A stretch of 64,000 nt of DNA from Marinomonas maritima (GTDB taxonomy: Bacteria; Pseudomonadota; Gammaproteobacteria; Pseudomonadales; Marinomonadaceae): NCBI RefSeq assembly GCF_024435075.2, contig NZ_JAMZEG020000004.1, forward strand, positions 426,466 through 490,465, read 5' to 3'. Under the pieces are notes generated by a model. That model was given only the letters and a program-made list of their open reading frames with translations. It ran no database searches and was not told the origin of the DNA. Of this stretch, positions 45,113 to 53,923 are shown piece after piece. The first letter of the stretch is position 1, and every line of letters starts with the position of its first letter. A program made the translations under genes and the position numbers.

Positions 45113-45961
45113 TTAGTGATCTTCGTGCGCCATACTTAAATAGACGATAGTCAACATCATAAAGATGAAGGCTTGAAGCACGATAATCAAAATATGGAAG
45201 ATTGCCCATGGTACCGACAGAGCCCATTGTAGGCCCCAAGGTAATATAGCAATCAAAATGAAGATCAATTCACCAGCGTACAAGTTACCGAACAATCGCA
45301 ATGCTAATGAAACAGGCTTAGCAAGTAGACCGACACCTTCAAGCAAGAAGTTGAAAGGAATCATCCATTTGCCGAAAGGCTGTAACGTCAGTTCACCAAC
45401 AAACCCACTAATGCCTTTTACCTTGATGCTATAGAACACAATCAACGCAAAAACAGAGAGTGACATGCCTAATGTGGCATTAATGTCTGTTGTAGGAACA
45501 AATTTGAAATACACATTATGAGGATCAGCGCCAAATATAGACACTCCCACCCATTGTGCAACAGCTGGCAAAAAGTCAACTGGGATCAAATCCATGAAGT
45601 TCATCAAGAAAACCCAAACAAAAATAGTCAGAGCCAAAGGTGCAATGACCTTACTCTTACCATGAAAGGTTTCTTTAACGCTGTTATCAACAAATTCAAC
45701 CATAAGCTCTACAAAGTTTTGCAGTCCTGATGGTGTATCTGTTGATATTTTCTTTGCTGCTTTACGGAACAACCACAAGAACAATATACCCAAGGCGATT
45801 GAAACCGCCATAGTGTCTACATGAATTGCCCAGAATCCCATGTCTGCTGCTTCTTTTGCATCATGGGCAAGACCCCATGTACCGTCAGGATGTTGACCAT
45901 AAGTCAAATTCTGAAGGTGATGCTTTATATATGCAGAAGCTGTTGGACTTTCAATACCCAT
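45113..45961 (-). CDS. atpB: ATP synthase a subunit, left copy
   Basis: 282 residues from the ATG at 45961 (a GTG at 45973 is also possible). Membrane subunit with the essential arginine in L-A-L-R-L-F-G-N-L-Y-A-G. The 5' part (45686 upward) lies in the left arm of the inverted repeat; the right arm also starts this gene at 63725, where the window ends. Confidence 0.96.
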   Translation of the reverse strand: MGIESPTASAYIKHHLQNLTYGQHPDGTWGLAHDAKEAADMGFWAIHVDTMAVSIALGILFLWLFRKAAKKISTDTPSGLQNFVELMVEFVDNSVKETFHGKSKVIAPLALTIFVWVFLMNFMDLIPVDFLPAVAQWVGVSIFGADPHNVYFKFVPTTDINATLGMSLSVFALIVFYSIKVKGISGFVGELTLQPFGKWMIPFNFLLEGVGLLAKPVSLALRLFGNLYAGELIFILIAILPWGLQWALSVPWAIFHILIIVLQAFIFMMLTIVYLSMAHEDH

Positions 45962-46009
45962 ACTTATATCCACGCTCTCTCAATGATTAAAATTCTATTC
46001 TCTATCGTA

Positions 46010-46417
46010 TTAAGTATTTCTTAGCACGATAGGACTGAGCCAATGACTCAAAATTGCACCGCCAAAACCTGCAAAAAAAGCACCTGCAGCTAATGGTTTT
46101 ATCAGAAGAAACACCAGCGACAATAAAACCACTGTCATAGCCAACTTACCGGCTTCTCCTCGATAGAATGATCTAACAACATCTTTTGCAGGACGGACCC
46201 CTTTATAGCCAAAAATCCGCCAAGCCATATAAATACTGGGTAGTATACTGGTCAATGCGCCCAATATAAAAGAGTACCCATACAGACAACCCGCAATGTA
46301 AAAAATTCCCAAAGATACAAAAAGAGTTAAAGATAATTGTAGCAAAAGGAAACGAAATACAGCCTTCTTTCTGGCGCTGATGATTGCACTCGCGCTTAAC
46401 GGCTTATTTGACCCCAT
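46010..46417 (-). CDS. atpI: ATP synthase assembly protein AtpI, left copy
   Basis: 135 residues with four hydrophobic segments and L-P-S-I-Y-M-A-W-R. AtpI helps assemble the c-ring. First gene of the atp operon; identical to the right-arm copy. Confidence 0.9.
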   Translation of the reverse strand: MGSNKPLSASAIISARKKAVFRFLLLQLSLTLFVSLGIFYIAGCLYGYSFILGALTSILPSIYMAWRIFGYKGVRPAKDVVRSFYRGEAGKLAMTVVLLSLVFLLIKPLAAGAFFAGFGGAILSHWLSPIVLRNT

Positions 46418-46480
46418 TACCTAACTCTCTAGCTGCACTCTAAAAGTGCAATCAATGTGATGATTTACAAAATTCGAGGC

Positions 46481-46509
46481 ATTATATGGGTAATGGCGAC
46501 TGTGTTCAA
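46481..46509 (-). promoter_or_regulatory. Sigma-70 promoter of the atp operon, left copy
   Basis: TTGAAC, 17 bases, TATAAT, an almost ideal sigma-70 promoter ending 64 bases before the atpI ATG. Same sequence occurs at 63177-63205. Confidence 0.85.
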
Positions 46510-46578
46510 CTTAAACTAGATAGCAAAATCACTTTCGGGGCATCTTGTCTAAATAGAAAAGCATCAATCATAATTACT

Positions 46579-47463
46579 TTATTTTCCAGTGAGTAGCTCA
46601 CTAATCAAGAGCTCTAGGTGCTCAGGGTTACGATACTCAATGACAAGCTTACCTTTTCCTTTGGAGGAAGGCTGTATTTTGACAGCAGCATTAATTTTTT
46701 GACTGATACGTTCAGCCTCTGCACTTAAATCAGGCAAGGTAGGTTTACTATCCTCATTTTTTTCAATCACTTGAAAGTTTTTCACCAATCTTTCTGTCTC
46801 GCGGACAGATAAAGATTTAGTCACAACTTGTGATGCCGCCTGAATTTGTTTGTCATGCTCTAACGGGAGTAACGCTCTAGCATGACCCATTTCAATATCA
46901 CCATGCTCTAATAAACGACGAACTTCAGGGGTTAATCCTAATAAACGCAATAAATTAGCCACGGTTGAACGTGATTTACCCACAGTATCAGCCACTTCTT
47001 GCTGCGTGAGGTGAAAATCCTCAACCAAACGCTGTAACGCTAACGCTTCTTCTACTGGGTTTAAGTCTTCACGCTGAATATTTTCGATCAACGCCAATAC
47101 GACCGCGTCGGCGTCTTCAACATGACGAACAATAACAGGTACTTGGGTTAAATCAGCTAATTTGGCAGCACGCCAACGACGTTCACCCGCAATAATTTCA
47201 TATTGATTATGACCACTGGGGCGGACCACAATAGGCTGCATAATACCTTGATTACGAATCGACGATGCCAAATCTTCTAATTGCGCAGGGTTCATGTCGC
47301 GACGAGGCTGAAATTTACCTTTCGAAAGCCAATCTACAGGCAAGTAAGTCAGGCCTTTTATTTCTTCATTATTGGCGCCATGATCAACATCGTGAGTCGC
47401 CGCCTTTTGAGGCGCTAATAATGCATCTAAGCCACGACCTAGACCTCTTTTTTTCATCGTCAT
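46579..47463 (-). CDS. parB: Chromosome partitioning protein ParB, left copy
   Basis: 294 residues from the ATG at 47463 (M-T-M-K-K-R-G-L-G-R-G-L-D-A-L-L). An open frame up to a GTG at 47514 overlaps parA and is not the usual start. The CTPase domain has G-E-R-R-W-R-A-A and E-N-I-Q-R-E-D-L-N-P-x-E-E-A; the HTH that reads parS has T-Q-Q-E-V-A-D-T-V-G-K-S-R-S-T-V-A-N. No exact parS site was found in the window. Confidence 0.95.
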   Translation of the reverse strand: MTMKKRGLGRGLDALLAPQKAATHDVDHGANNEEIKGLTYLPVDWLSKGKFQPRRDMNPAQLEDLASSIRNQGIMQPIVVRPSGHNQYEIIAGERRWRAAKLADLTQVPVIVRHVEDADAVVLALIENIQREDLNPVEEALALQRLVEDFHLTQQEVADTVGKSRSTVANLLRLLGLTPEVRRLLEHGDIEMGHARALLPLEHDKQIQAASQVVTKSLSVRETERLVKNFQVIEKNEDSKPTLPDLSAEAERISQKINAAVKIQPSSKGKGKLVIEYRNPEHLELLISELLTGK

Positions 47464-47510
47464 TTCATTAACCCTAATTGGTATTAAAAATACGCTATAT
47501 AAAGCAGTAA

Positions 47511-48278
47511 TCACACGACAGTTTTTCGAATAAACTCACCCGCTAGAGCAAGGTAAGCAATGGCTCCACGAGATTGTTTTTCATAATGTAAAACAGGTAA
47601 ACCATAACTTGGCGATTCAGCTAAGCGAATATTTCGAGGGATAACCGTGTCGTAAACCTTATCCCCAAAATGCTTATGAAGCTGATTGGAAACATCGTGA
47701 GTTAAACTTGGACGAGGATCATACATGGTTCGTAGAATCCCTTCGACCACTAGCGATGGGTTTAACGCTTGAGTAATACGCTCTATGGTTTGCAGTAAGG
47801 CAGTTAACCCTTCTAAAGCGTAATATTCACACTGTACAGGAATAAGCACACCTTGAGAGGCGGCAAGCGCATTGACGGTTAACATGTTCAATGCAGGAGG
47901 ACAGTCAAGCAAGATAAAGTCAAAGTCATTATCGACTTCATACAAGCCTGCTCGTAGCCTTGTTTCTTTACTTGGTAAGTCTAATAAAACAACCTCCGCA
48001 CCGGTTAAATCACCATTAGCGGGCAATACCCAATAATCACCAGGCATGGTTTTTTTCATGACTTCTTTTACGCCATGAGTGCCAATTAATACATCGTAAA
48101 CACTGGTGTCTAATTCTTCTTTGGTTAAGCCACTTCCTGTCGTGGCGTTACCTTGCGGATCTAAATCAATTAATAAAACTCGGCGTTTCATCGCCGCAAG
48201 AGAGGCCGCTAAATTGACACAAGTGGTGGTTTTACCAACACCACCTTTTTGGTTTGTAACTGCGATGATTCTTGCCAT
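47511..48278 (-). CDS. parA: Chromosome partitioning ATPase ParA, left copy
   Basis: 255 residues. Deviant Walker A K-G-G-V-G-K-T-T-T at 11-19 and D-L-D-P-Q-G-N-A-T-T-G near 38-48; F-I-L-L-D-C-P-P-A near 120. Works with ParB to separate the origin regions. Identical in the right arm. Confidence 0.96.
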   Translation of the reverse strand: MARIIAVTNQKGGVGKTTTCVNLAASLAAMKRRVLLIDLDPQGNATTGSGLTKEELDTSVYDVLIGTHGVKEVMKKTMPGDYWVLPANGDLTGAEVVLLDLPSKETRLRAGLYEVDNDFDFILLDCPPALNMLTVNALAASQGVLIPVQCEYYALEGLTALLQTIERITQALNPSLVVEGILRTMYDPRPSLTHDVSNQLHKHFGDKVYDTVIPRNIRLAESPSYGLPVLHYEKQSRGAIAYLALAGEFIRKTVV

Positions 48279-48281
48279 GCT

Positions 48282-48908
48282 TTATCCTTTACGCGTCATC
48301 ACTACCATGTGACGCTCCGCCTGAATATCTGGCACATTAAGAGGCTCTACTGACACTAAATCAACCTCTTTCGGTAGCGCCGCTATTTCTTCACTAGGGT
48401 AAACCCCTTTCATGGCTAAAAAATTACCCGTATTACTAGGCAGAGGCAGAGTCCACCGAATCATATCTTGTAGAGAAGCAAAGGCTCGAGAAATAACGTG
48501 ATCGTATTCACCTTGATGACTATGCTTTTCAACCCGTTCATTCTCTACCGTTACATTATGAATCCCCAGTTCCATTTTAACTTGGGTTAGGAAGCGTGTT
48601 TTTTTGCCATTACTGTCAAGTAAAGTAAAACGTTTTTCTGGACAACATATAGCAAGCACCATACCAGGTAAGCCAGGACCTGTGCCGACATCTATAATAT
48701 GTTCACCCGTAATATAAGGTAATGTTGCCAAGCTATCCAACAGGTGCAAAGAAATCATTTGCTCAACATCACGAATGGCGGTCAGGTTATACGCCTTGTT
48801 CCATTTTTCAAGCATGGCAAGATAATTAACAAGGGTCTGAATGGTATCATCAGAGAGAGCAGCGCCCATTTGTTGGGCGCCTTTTTGAATGGTGTCAAAG
48901 TGTGTCAC
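48282..48908 (-). CDS. rsmG: 16S rRNA (guanine-527-N7)-methyltransferase RsmG, left copy
   Basis: 208 residues. SAM-binding V-G-T-G-P-G-L-P-G-M-V near 74-84, and Y-N-L-T-A-I-R near 40. GTG start. Between mnmG and parA with 3 bases before parA. Identical in the right arm. Confidence 0.96.
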   Translation of the reverse strand: MTHFDTIQKGAQQMGAALSDDTIQTLVNYLAMLEKWNKAYNLTAIRDVEQMISLHLLDSLATLPYITGEHIIDVGTGPGLPGMVLAICCPEKRFTLLDSNGKKTRFLTQVKMELGIHNVTVENERVEKHSHQGEYDHVISRAFASLQDMIRWTLPLPSNTGNFLAMKGVYPSEEIAALPKEVDLVSVEPLNVPDIQAERHMVVMTRKG

Positions 48909-48961
48909 AGTCGATCCATTTCTATAAAGAATGAGTTATTAGGGATTATCGGCTGATGATT

Positions 48962-50896
48962 CTAGGCACTTTTGCGCGCAATCGCACGTTTTTTCAAGTG
49001 AATTAACAGTAAGGACACCGCAGCAGGTGTTACACCTTGAATACGAGACGCCGCAGCCAATGTGGCAGGGCGCAACTGAGTCAGCTTTTGCTTGATCTCA
49101 TTTGACAAACCTTCCATCTTTGAATAATCCAAATCATCCGGCAACGCAGTGTTTTCTTGACGACGTAGTCGCTCAATATCTTCCGCTTGACGAGTAATGT
49201 AGCCCGCGTATTTTACCGCTATTTGAACTTGTTCAGACACCTGTTCATCTACCGGTTCATCAAGCGCATTTTTTAAATCAGCCACATCGGAATACACAAT
49301 ATTGGGGCGTTTAAGCAAATCGAGCAAGTTATACTCATGCGTAATCGGCGTTTCCAATTTTGGATTAATAATATCTGATTCCGGTGAATTAGGTACAATC
49401 CAGCTTGATTTGAGTCGTTGTGTTTCAAGCTCAATCGCTTCGCGTTTTTTACAAAATGCAGCCCAACGTTCATCAGACACCAGACCCAATTCACGGCCTT
49501 TCTCTGTTAGGCGCATGTCGGCATTGTCTTCACGTAAAATCAAACGATATTCCGCACGACTGGTAAACATACGATAAGGTTCTTTGGTTCCCATAGAAAT
49601 CAAATCATCTACCAATACACCAAGATAGGCTTCATCACGACGAGGTGTCCAAGCATCTTTATCTTGTGCCAGTAATGCCGCGTTTAAACCCGCCAATAAA
49701 CCTTGCGCCCCCGCTTCTTCATAACCGGTTGTACCGTTGATTTGTCCGGCGAAAAACAAACCTGGCATGTGTTTGGTTTCTAAAGAATATTTTAAATCTT
49801 GAGGATTAAAGTAATCGTATTCGATAGCGTAACCAGGACGCATAATATGCGCGTTTTCCATTCCTTTCATCGAGCGAACTAGCTCAATTTGAACATCAAA
49901 CGGCAAGGACGTCGAAATACCATTGGGGTAAAGTTCGTGTGTTGTTAAACCTTCTGGCTCAATAAAAATCTGATGTGAATTTTTATCCGCAAAGCGCACT
50001 ATTTTGTCTTCAATAGAAGGACAATAACGCGGCCCTACCCCTTCAATTACACCAGTATACATAGGAGACCGATCCATACCAGCACGAATAATGTCATGAG
50101 TTCGTTCATTGGTATGGGTAATAAAACATTCAATTTGACGAGGATGCATCGCTCTATTTCCCATGTACGACATAACGGGCGTAGTGTCGTCGCCGGGTTG
50201 TGCTTGCATTTGGGAAAAATCAACTGAACGTGCATCAACTCTAGGCGGTGTACCTGTTTTTAAACGATCAACTCGAAACGGTAGAGCGCGTAACGGCCAC
50301 CAGAATGATTCTAGATCCCCGCGGTTAACAGCGCGTAACTTTTCGGCCAAACCTATTGAAGGTGGATCTCCAGCTCGGCCACCAGAATGATTCTGTAAAC
50401 CAATGTGTATGATGCCACCTAAAAAAGTCCCCGCGGTTAACACGACGGTTTTACCATTAAAACGAATACCAGTTTGGGTAATAATACCTCGAGCGGCACC
50501 ATCTTCAACGATGAGATCTTCTACGGATTGTTGAAAAAGCCAAAGATTTTCTTGATTTTCTAATTTATAACGAATAGCCGCTTTATATAATATGCGGTCA
50601 GCTTGAGCACGAGTTGCTCGAACAGCTGGACCTTTTCGAGAGTTCAAGGTGCGAAATTGAATACCTGCTTTATCGGTTGCCAATGCCATAGCACCATCCA
50701 AAGCATCAATTTCTTTTACTAAATGGGATTTTCCAATGCCACCAATAGCAGGGTTACAGGACATTTGTCCTAAAGTTTCAATGTTGTGGGAAAGTAACAA
50801 TGTTTTAACGCCCATACGTGCTGAAGCCAAAGCAGCTTCTGTACCAGCATGTCCACCACCAACCACAATCACATCAAAGCGACTTGGGAAATCCAC
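48962..50896 (-). CDS. mnmG: tRNA modification enzyme MnmG (GidA), left copy with a 15-residue insertion
   Basis: 644 residues, GTG start. FAD-binding G-G-G-H-A-G-T-E near 13-20; with MnmE it adds the carboxymethylaminomethyl group to U34 of tRNAs. Compared with the 629-residue right copy (and with E. coli MnmG) it has an extra 15 residues, VNRGDLESFWWPLRA, at 190-204, between L-R-A and L-P-F-R. The insertion falls just before the conserved R-L-K-T-G-T-P-P-R segment, so activity is doubtful. Apart from that and one silent base (50195), it matches the other copy. Confidence 0.93.
   Translation of the reverse strand: MDFPSRFDVIVVGGGHAGTEAALASARMGVKTLLLSHNIETLGQMSCNPAIGGIGKSHLVKEIDALDGAMALATDKAGIQFRTLNSRKGPAVRATRAQADRILYKAAIRYKLENQENLWLFQQSVEDLIVEDGAARGIITQTGIRFNGKTVVLTAGTFLGGIIHIGLQNHSGGRAGDPPSIGLAEKLRAVNRGDLESFWWPLRALPFRVDRLKTGTPPRVDARSVDFSQMQAQPGDDTTPVMSYMGNRAMHPRQIECFITHTNERTHDIIRAGMDRSPMYTGVIEGVGPRYCPSIEDKIVRFADKNSHQIFIEPEGLTTHELYPNGISTSLPFDVQIELVRSMKGMENAHIMRPGYAIEYDYFNPQDLKYSLETKHMPGLFFAGQINGTTGYEEAGAQGLLAGLNAALLAQDKDAWTPRRDEAYLGVLVDDLISMGTKEPYRMFTSRAEYRLILREDNADMRLTEKGRELGLVSDERWAAFCKKREAIELETQRLKSSWIVPNSPESDIINPKLETPITHEYNLLDLLKRPNIVYSDVADLKNALDEPVDEQVSEQVQIAVKYAGYITRQAEDIERLRRQENTALPDDLDYSKMEGLSNEIKQKLTQLRPATLAAASRIQGVTPAAVSLLLIHLKKRAIARKSA
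50285..50339 (-). repeat. 45-bp templated insertion in the left mnmG, flanked by a 10-bp direct repeat
   Basis: The 10-base string AGCGCGTAAC occurs at 50285-50294 and 50330-50339; between them are 35 bases. Of these, 50295-50312 equal 50377-50394 (18 bases of nearby mnmG) and 50316-50330 equal 50428-50442 (15 bases). The right copy has AGCGCGTAAC once and no insert. This looks like copying of two local segments by template switching. Confidence 0.85.
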
Positions 50897-51426
50897 AGGA
50901 ACCTCGGTATTACTAAATAGAAAAATGAATGAAAAACGATCAACTATCGATAAGGCCGCTTAGTATATAGGCAAAATTCTAAAAAGGAAGTGAGTGAAAT
51001 CCCATTTACCCGGTCATCAATATTAATATATATAAGTAGTATATAAGGTCTTTTGTTATTGTTATGTTTATATAGGAAGCAAAAATCTGTTAGTAAGTAT
51101 TTTTTATACATATAAATCATATTGATACAGCGATGACATCTTGTGAACTATCCCCCTCTCTTCCTAAATGTGGGTAACTTATTCCTGTGTATAAAAGTAC
51201 CACTTATACACGGCCTGATTTTTACCTCTAAGTTGTTAAAAACTGTGCAAAACTTCTTATCAACCTATTACCATACTTATCAACAGGTGGTTTTTTTTAA
51301 ATAGTCGATATTAAGTTGTTGATTTTTAAAAGTTTAATTTATTTTATAAGCATTTTTTTGCCTTTATTTTAAAAAACAATCCACAAGCAAAAAAATTAAA
51401 ATTTCTAATTAATTGTATTTTTATGA
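50897..51426. other. oriC: Candidate replication origin (oriC), left copy
   Basis: 530 bases of AT-rich non-coding DNA upstream of mnmG. DnaA boxes: TTATACACA (minus strand, 51186-51194, exact TTATNCACA), TTATCAACA (51277-51285), TTATACACG (51204-51212), TTATCAACC (51257-51265), plus a TTACCCACA-like site near 51170. A long AT tract from 51300 to 51426 could be the unwinding region. The position beside mnmG is where E. coli oriC lies. Confidence 0.75.
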
Positions 51427-52451
51427 TACATATAAATCATAATGTTTGAAGAATAGATCTTGTTCACATTTTTGTGAACTAATCCAAATTCTTCCTGTGC
51501 TTCTGTGATTAATAAAATAGGAGCAGCAACAACCAAACCTTGGCTAATGCGCTCGCTAAACTCTTCTATTTTTTTATCACTTTTTAACAGTAATAAAGAT
51601 AAAAACAGGCCAATTAACAAGGCATTTACAGGTTGTCCTAAAAAGACGAATGCATCGTATAAAGTCGCTTTTCCCAAAGGTGCAGAAGGAAAACCAGCAA
51701 TAGATCCAAAGCATATTAATAAAATAGGTACAAAGATCGGTGCAAAGGCTTTAAATGGGCTTGGTAGTGTACCGTAGCTTTGTTTTAACGTTTCGTAATC
51801 TTCATTTTGAGCTTTTAGTTCATCCGCGCCTTCACCATCAGGCTCGATATTAGTAAAGTGATTTGCCCATAACATTCCCGCCAAAGCCGCAACAGCAGCG
51901 ACAAAAATACCCACCAAGATAACCAAACCCAAATTTGACTCTAGGCCTAAGTTCCCTGCCGCCGCAATAGGGCCAGGCGTTGGCGGTACAAAGGTATGTG
52001 TCGCATAAAGCCCAGTGGCCAGAGCCACACTCATAGACACACTGGAAACTTTCATGCGATTTGCCATGGACTGTTTCAATGAGTTTAAAATAACAAAGCC
52101 AGAATCACAGAACACGGGGATGGAAACCATATAACCAATCAAGGACATGGTTAAAGTAGGAAAGCGTTTTCCTAGAAGCTTAATAACGCAATTGGCCATG
52201 GTAATGGCGGCACCGCTTTTTTCTAAAATGGTTCCAATAATCGTACCTAGGACGATCACTAGTCCTATGTATCCAAGAATCCCACCAAAGCCCGATGTAA
52301 TCGTTTTGGCAATGGTACTACTAGGTAAACCATAAGCAAACGCTGCGATAAATGCCGCTAATATCAGGGTTAAGAAAGGGTGAAGTTTAAATTTAGATGT
52401 TGCAACGACGATAAAGGCGATAACCCCTATCAAGATCAGTACTAAGCTCAT
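51405..52451 (-). pseudogene. GntP-family gluconate/glycerate permease, C-terminally truncated
   Basis: Open frame of 348 codons; the family is normally about 440-460 residues. Residues 1-315 are good permease sequence (many hydrophobic segments; I-P-V-F-C-D-S-G-F-V-I-L near 110 and T-F-V-P-P-T-P-G-P-I-A-A-A-G-N-L-G near 153 are diagnostic). After A-A-P-I-L-L-I-T, where I-T-G-A-G-G-A-F is expected, it runs into the junction DNA and ends in an unrelated tail (Y-M-Y-H-K-N-T-I-N). The last third of the transporter is missing, so it is probably not functional. Its regulator is upstream. Confidence 0.85.
51427..51500. other. Junction between the left arm and the gntP fragment
   Basis: Not part of the inverted repeat, yet patchily similar to an oriC segment. 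ATACATATAAATCAT (51426-51440) also occurs at 51106-51120; TCTTCCTGTG (51490-51499) matches the right oriC at 58563-58572; a GTTCACA/TGTGAAC palindrome (51462-51468, 51473-51479) resembles TAGTTCACAAGAT of oriC. It appears to be a diverged or rearranged oriC edge sitting where the permease gene was cut. Confidence 0.6.
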
Positions 52452-52641
52452 CGAGTAATGTCCTTTTTTATTTTTAGTGTTGGAGTCAATGACACCTGTT
52501 TTTAGGACTTTTATTATTCAATAAACAGCCAACTTAAGCTTTAGCCACTTAGCTGGATATAACGCTCTTTTGTATGCTTTTTTTGTTCATTTGCACAAAA
52601 TTATTGAATTTTATACTCTCAATAAGCCATTTTACTGTCAT

Positions 52642-53799
52642 TTAATCCGCAATTAATTGGCCTAAATAGAGTCTAAAAAGACCCTCTAATGCATGAATGT
52701 CTAATTGGGTAATGTGTTGAATTTTATCTAACCGATACCGCAACGTATTACGGTGAATGTGTAAGGCATTAGCACACTGCTGTAAATCCCCAAAATGAGT
52801 AATGTAGGCAGCGAGCGTCTTTCGTAACGATCCTTTATTATCAGCGAATTGAAGTTGTTGGTAATGACTAGATAAAATCTCACCTCGCCAATTATGTTTA
52901 AGACCAGATAATAAAACCTGCAAAGAATAATCCTCAAACAAATACTTCCTCTCTTCATTGTTAAACTGCTTACCAATGATCAAGGTTTCCTGAGCCGTTT
53001 GATAGGAATGCGCTATGCCATCTATATTTGGAAAATAATGCCCTAGAGCAATTTTTGTACCGTCTTTGATATGATGAGGCAAACGTTTTAAGAGTTCATC
53101 AATACGCGCACTTTCTAGGGTAGGATCCCAGTTATGTCCATCTAAAAAAGCAGGTTTTAAAATAACCAGTTGATTCAGAGACGTCATAGCGACTAAATTT
53201 CCACGCTCAGGATACTGTAAAAGGTGTAATACCTCTTTCAGATTGTTCGTATCATGACCGTTATTCAAAGTTTTAGAGTTTATATCGCTCACCTCTATAA
53301 TCGCTGCAACTCTAGGCGTTTCAAGAGAAATACCTAACTGAGAAGCCCATTCGATGAGCTGAGGTTTATCCCGGAGATCCCCCTTAATCAGTTGCAGAAT
53401 AAACTCTTCTTTTTGGCGATTTTCCCATTGTAGTTTGTCTTGTAAATTGGCTTGCTCAACGATTATCTCAGCGGTCATTTTCAATAACTGCCCGTAAGGC
53501 GTTATTTCTTTGAATTCCCCTGTGATACCAATAACACCAATAATTTGACCTTGATAATGAAGAGGTAAATTAATACCGGGCTTTACTCCTATAAGTCCTG
53601 ATGCGGCTTCTGAGGTAATTTCTACCACTCTATTTTGAGTAATCGCTAATAACGCCCCTTCATGAATAGCACCAATACGCAGATTATCGCCCGAGCCAAG
53701 AATCACACCACGATTGTTCATTACATTCACATTGTGTCCCAAAATACTCATGGTACGGCTGACTATTTGCATGGCGATAGCTGGGTCTAAAACGTACAT
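52642..53799 (-). CDS. cdaR: CdaR-type regulator (sugar diacid/glycerate metabolism)
   Basis: 385 residues from the ATG at 53799, which has GGAG 6 bases before it; a frame open to 53871 adds a hydrophobic stretch not seen in CdaR. N-terminal diacid-recognition domain (I-V-S-R-T-M, N-V-N-V-M-N-N-R-G-V-I-L-G-S-G-D, H-E-G-A-L-L) and C-terminal PucR-type helix-turn-helix (A-L-H-I-H-R-N-T-L-R-Y-R-L). CdaR activates uptake and use of glycerate, glucarate or galactarate; here its likely target is the truncated permease next to it. Confidence 0.88.
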   Translation of the reverse strand: MYVLDPAIAMQIVSRTMSILGHNVNVMNNRGVILGSGDNLRIGAIHEGALLAITQNRVVEITSEAASGLIGVKPGINLPLHYQGQIIGVIGITGEFKEITPYGQLLKMTAEIIVEQANLQDKLQWENRQKEEFILQLIKGDLRDKPQLIEWASQLGISLETPRVAAIIEVSDINSKTLNNGHDTNNLKEVLHLLQYPERGNLVAMTSLNQLVILKPAFLDGHNWDPTLESARIDELLKRLPHHIKDGTKIALGHYFPNIDGIAHSYQTAQETLIIGKQFNNEERKYLFEDYSLQVLLSGLKHNWRGEILSSHYQQLQFADNKGSLRKTLAAYITHFGDLQQCANALHIHRNTLRYRLDKIQHITQLDIHALEGLFRLYLGQLIAD

Positions 53800-53923
53800 T
53801 GAGGCTCCAATCAATAATAAAGGCGACGCCATATTACTGAAGTTAAGAAAGGAAAACAGCCAAGATAGCATCTGTGATTGTGCTTTTACTCCACCATAAA
53901 CTAAGCTGTTTTCATCACAGAGC

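Larger units (their letters stand above)
45686..51426 (-). repeat. Left arm of a large inverted repeat
   Basis: Mirrors 58303-64000. Left and right coordinates of matching bases add to 109686 up to the mnmG insertion, then 109731, and 109729 at the outer edge. Holds the 5' part of atpB, atpI, parB, parA, rsmG, mnmG and the oriC-like region. The lower limit is set only by the window end. Confidence 0.95.

Noticed and set aside
50285..50339. Insertion in left mnmG as a transposon footprint
   Set aside because: The 10-base flanking duplication looks like a target duplication, but 33 of the inserted bases are explained by copies of neighbouring mnmG sequence and there are no terminal inverted repeats.
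46418..51426. parS site for ParB
   Set aside because: I looked for TGTTTCACGTGAAACA and close variants around parAB and both oriC copies and found none by eye.
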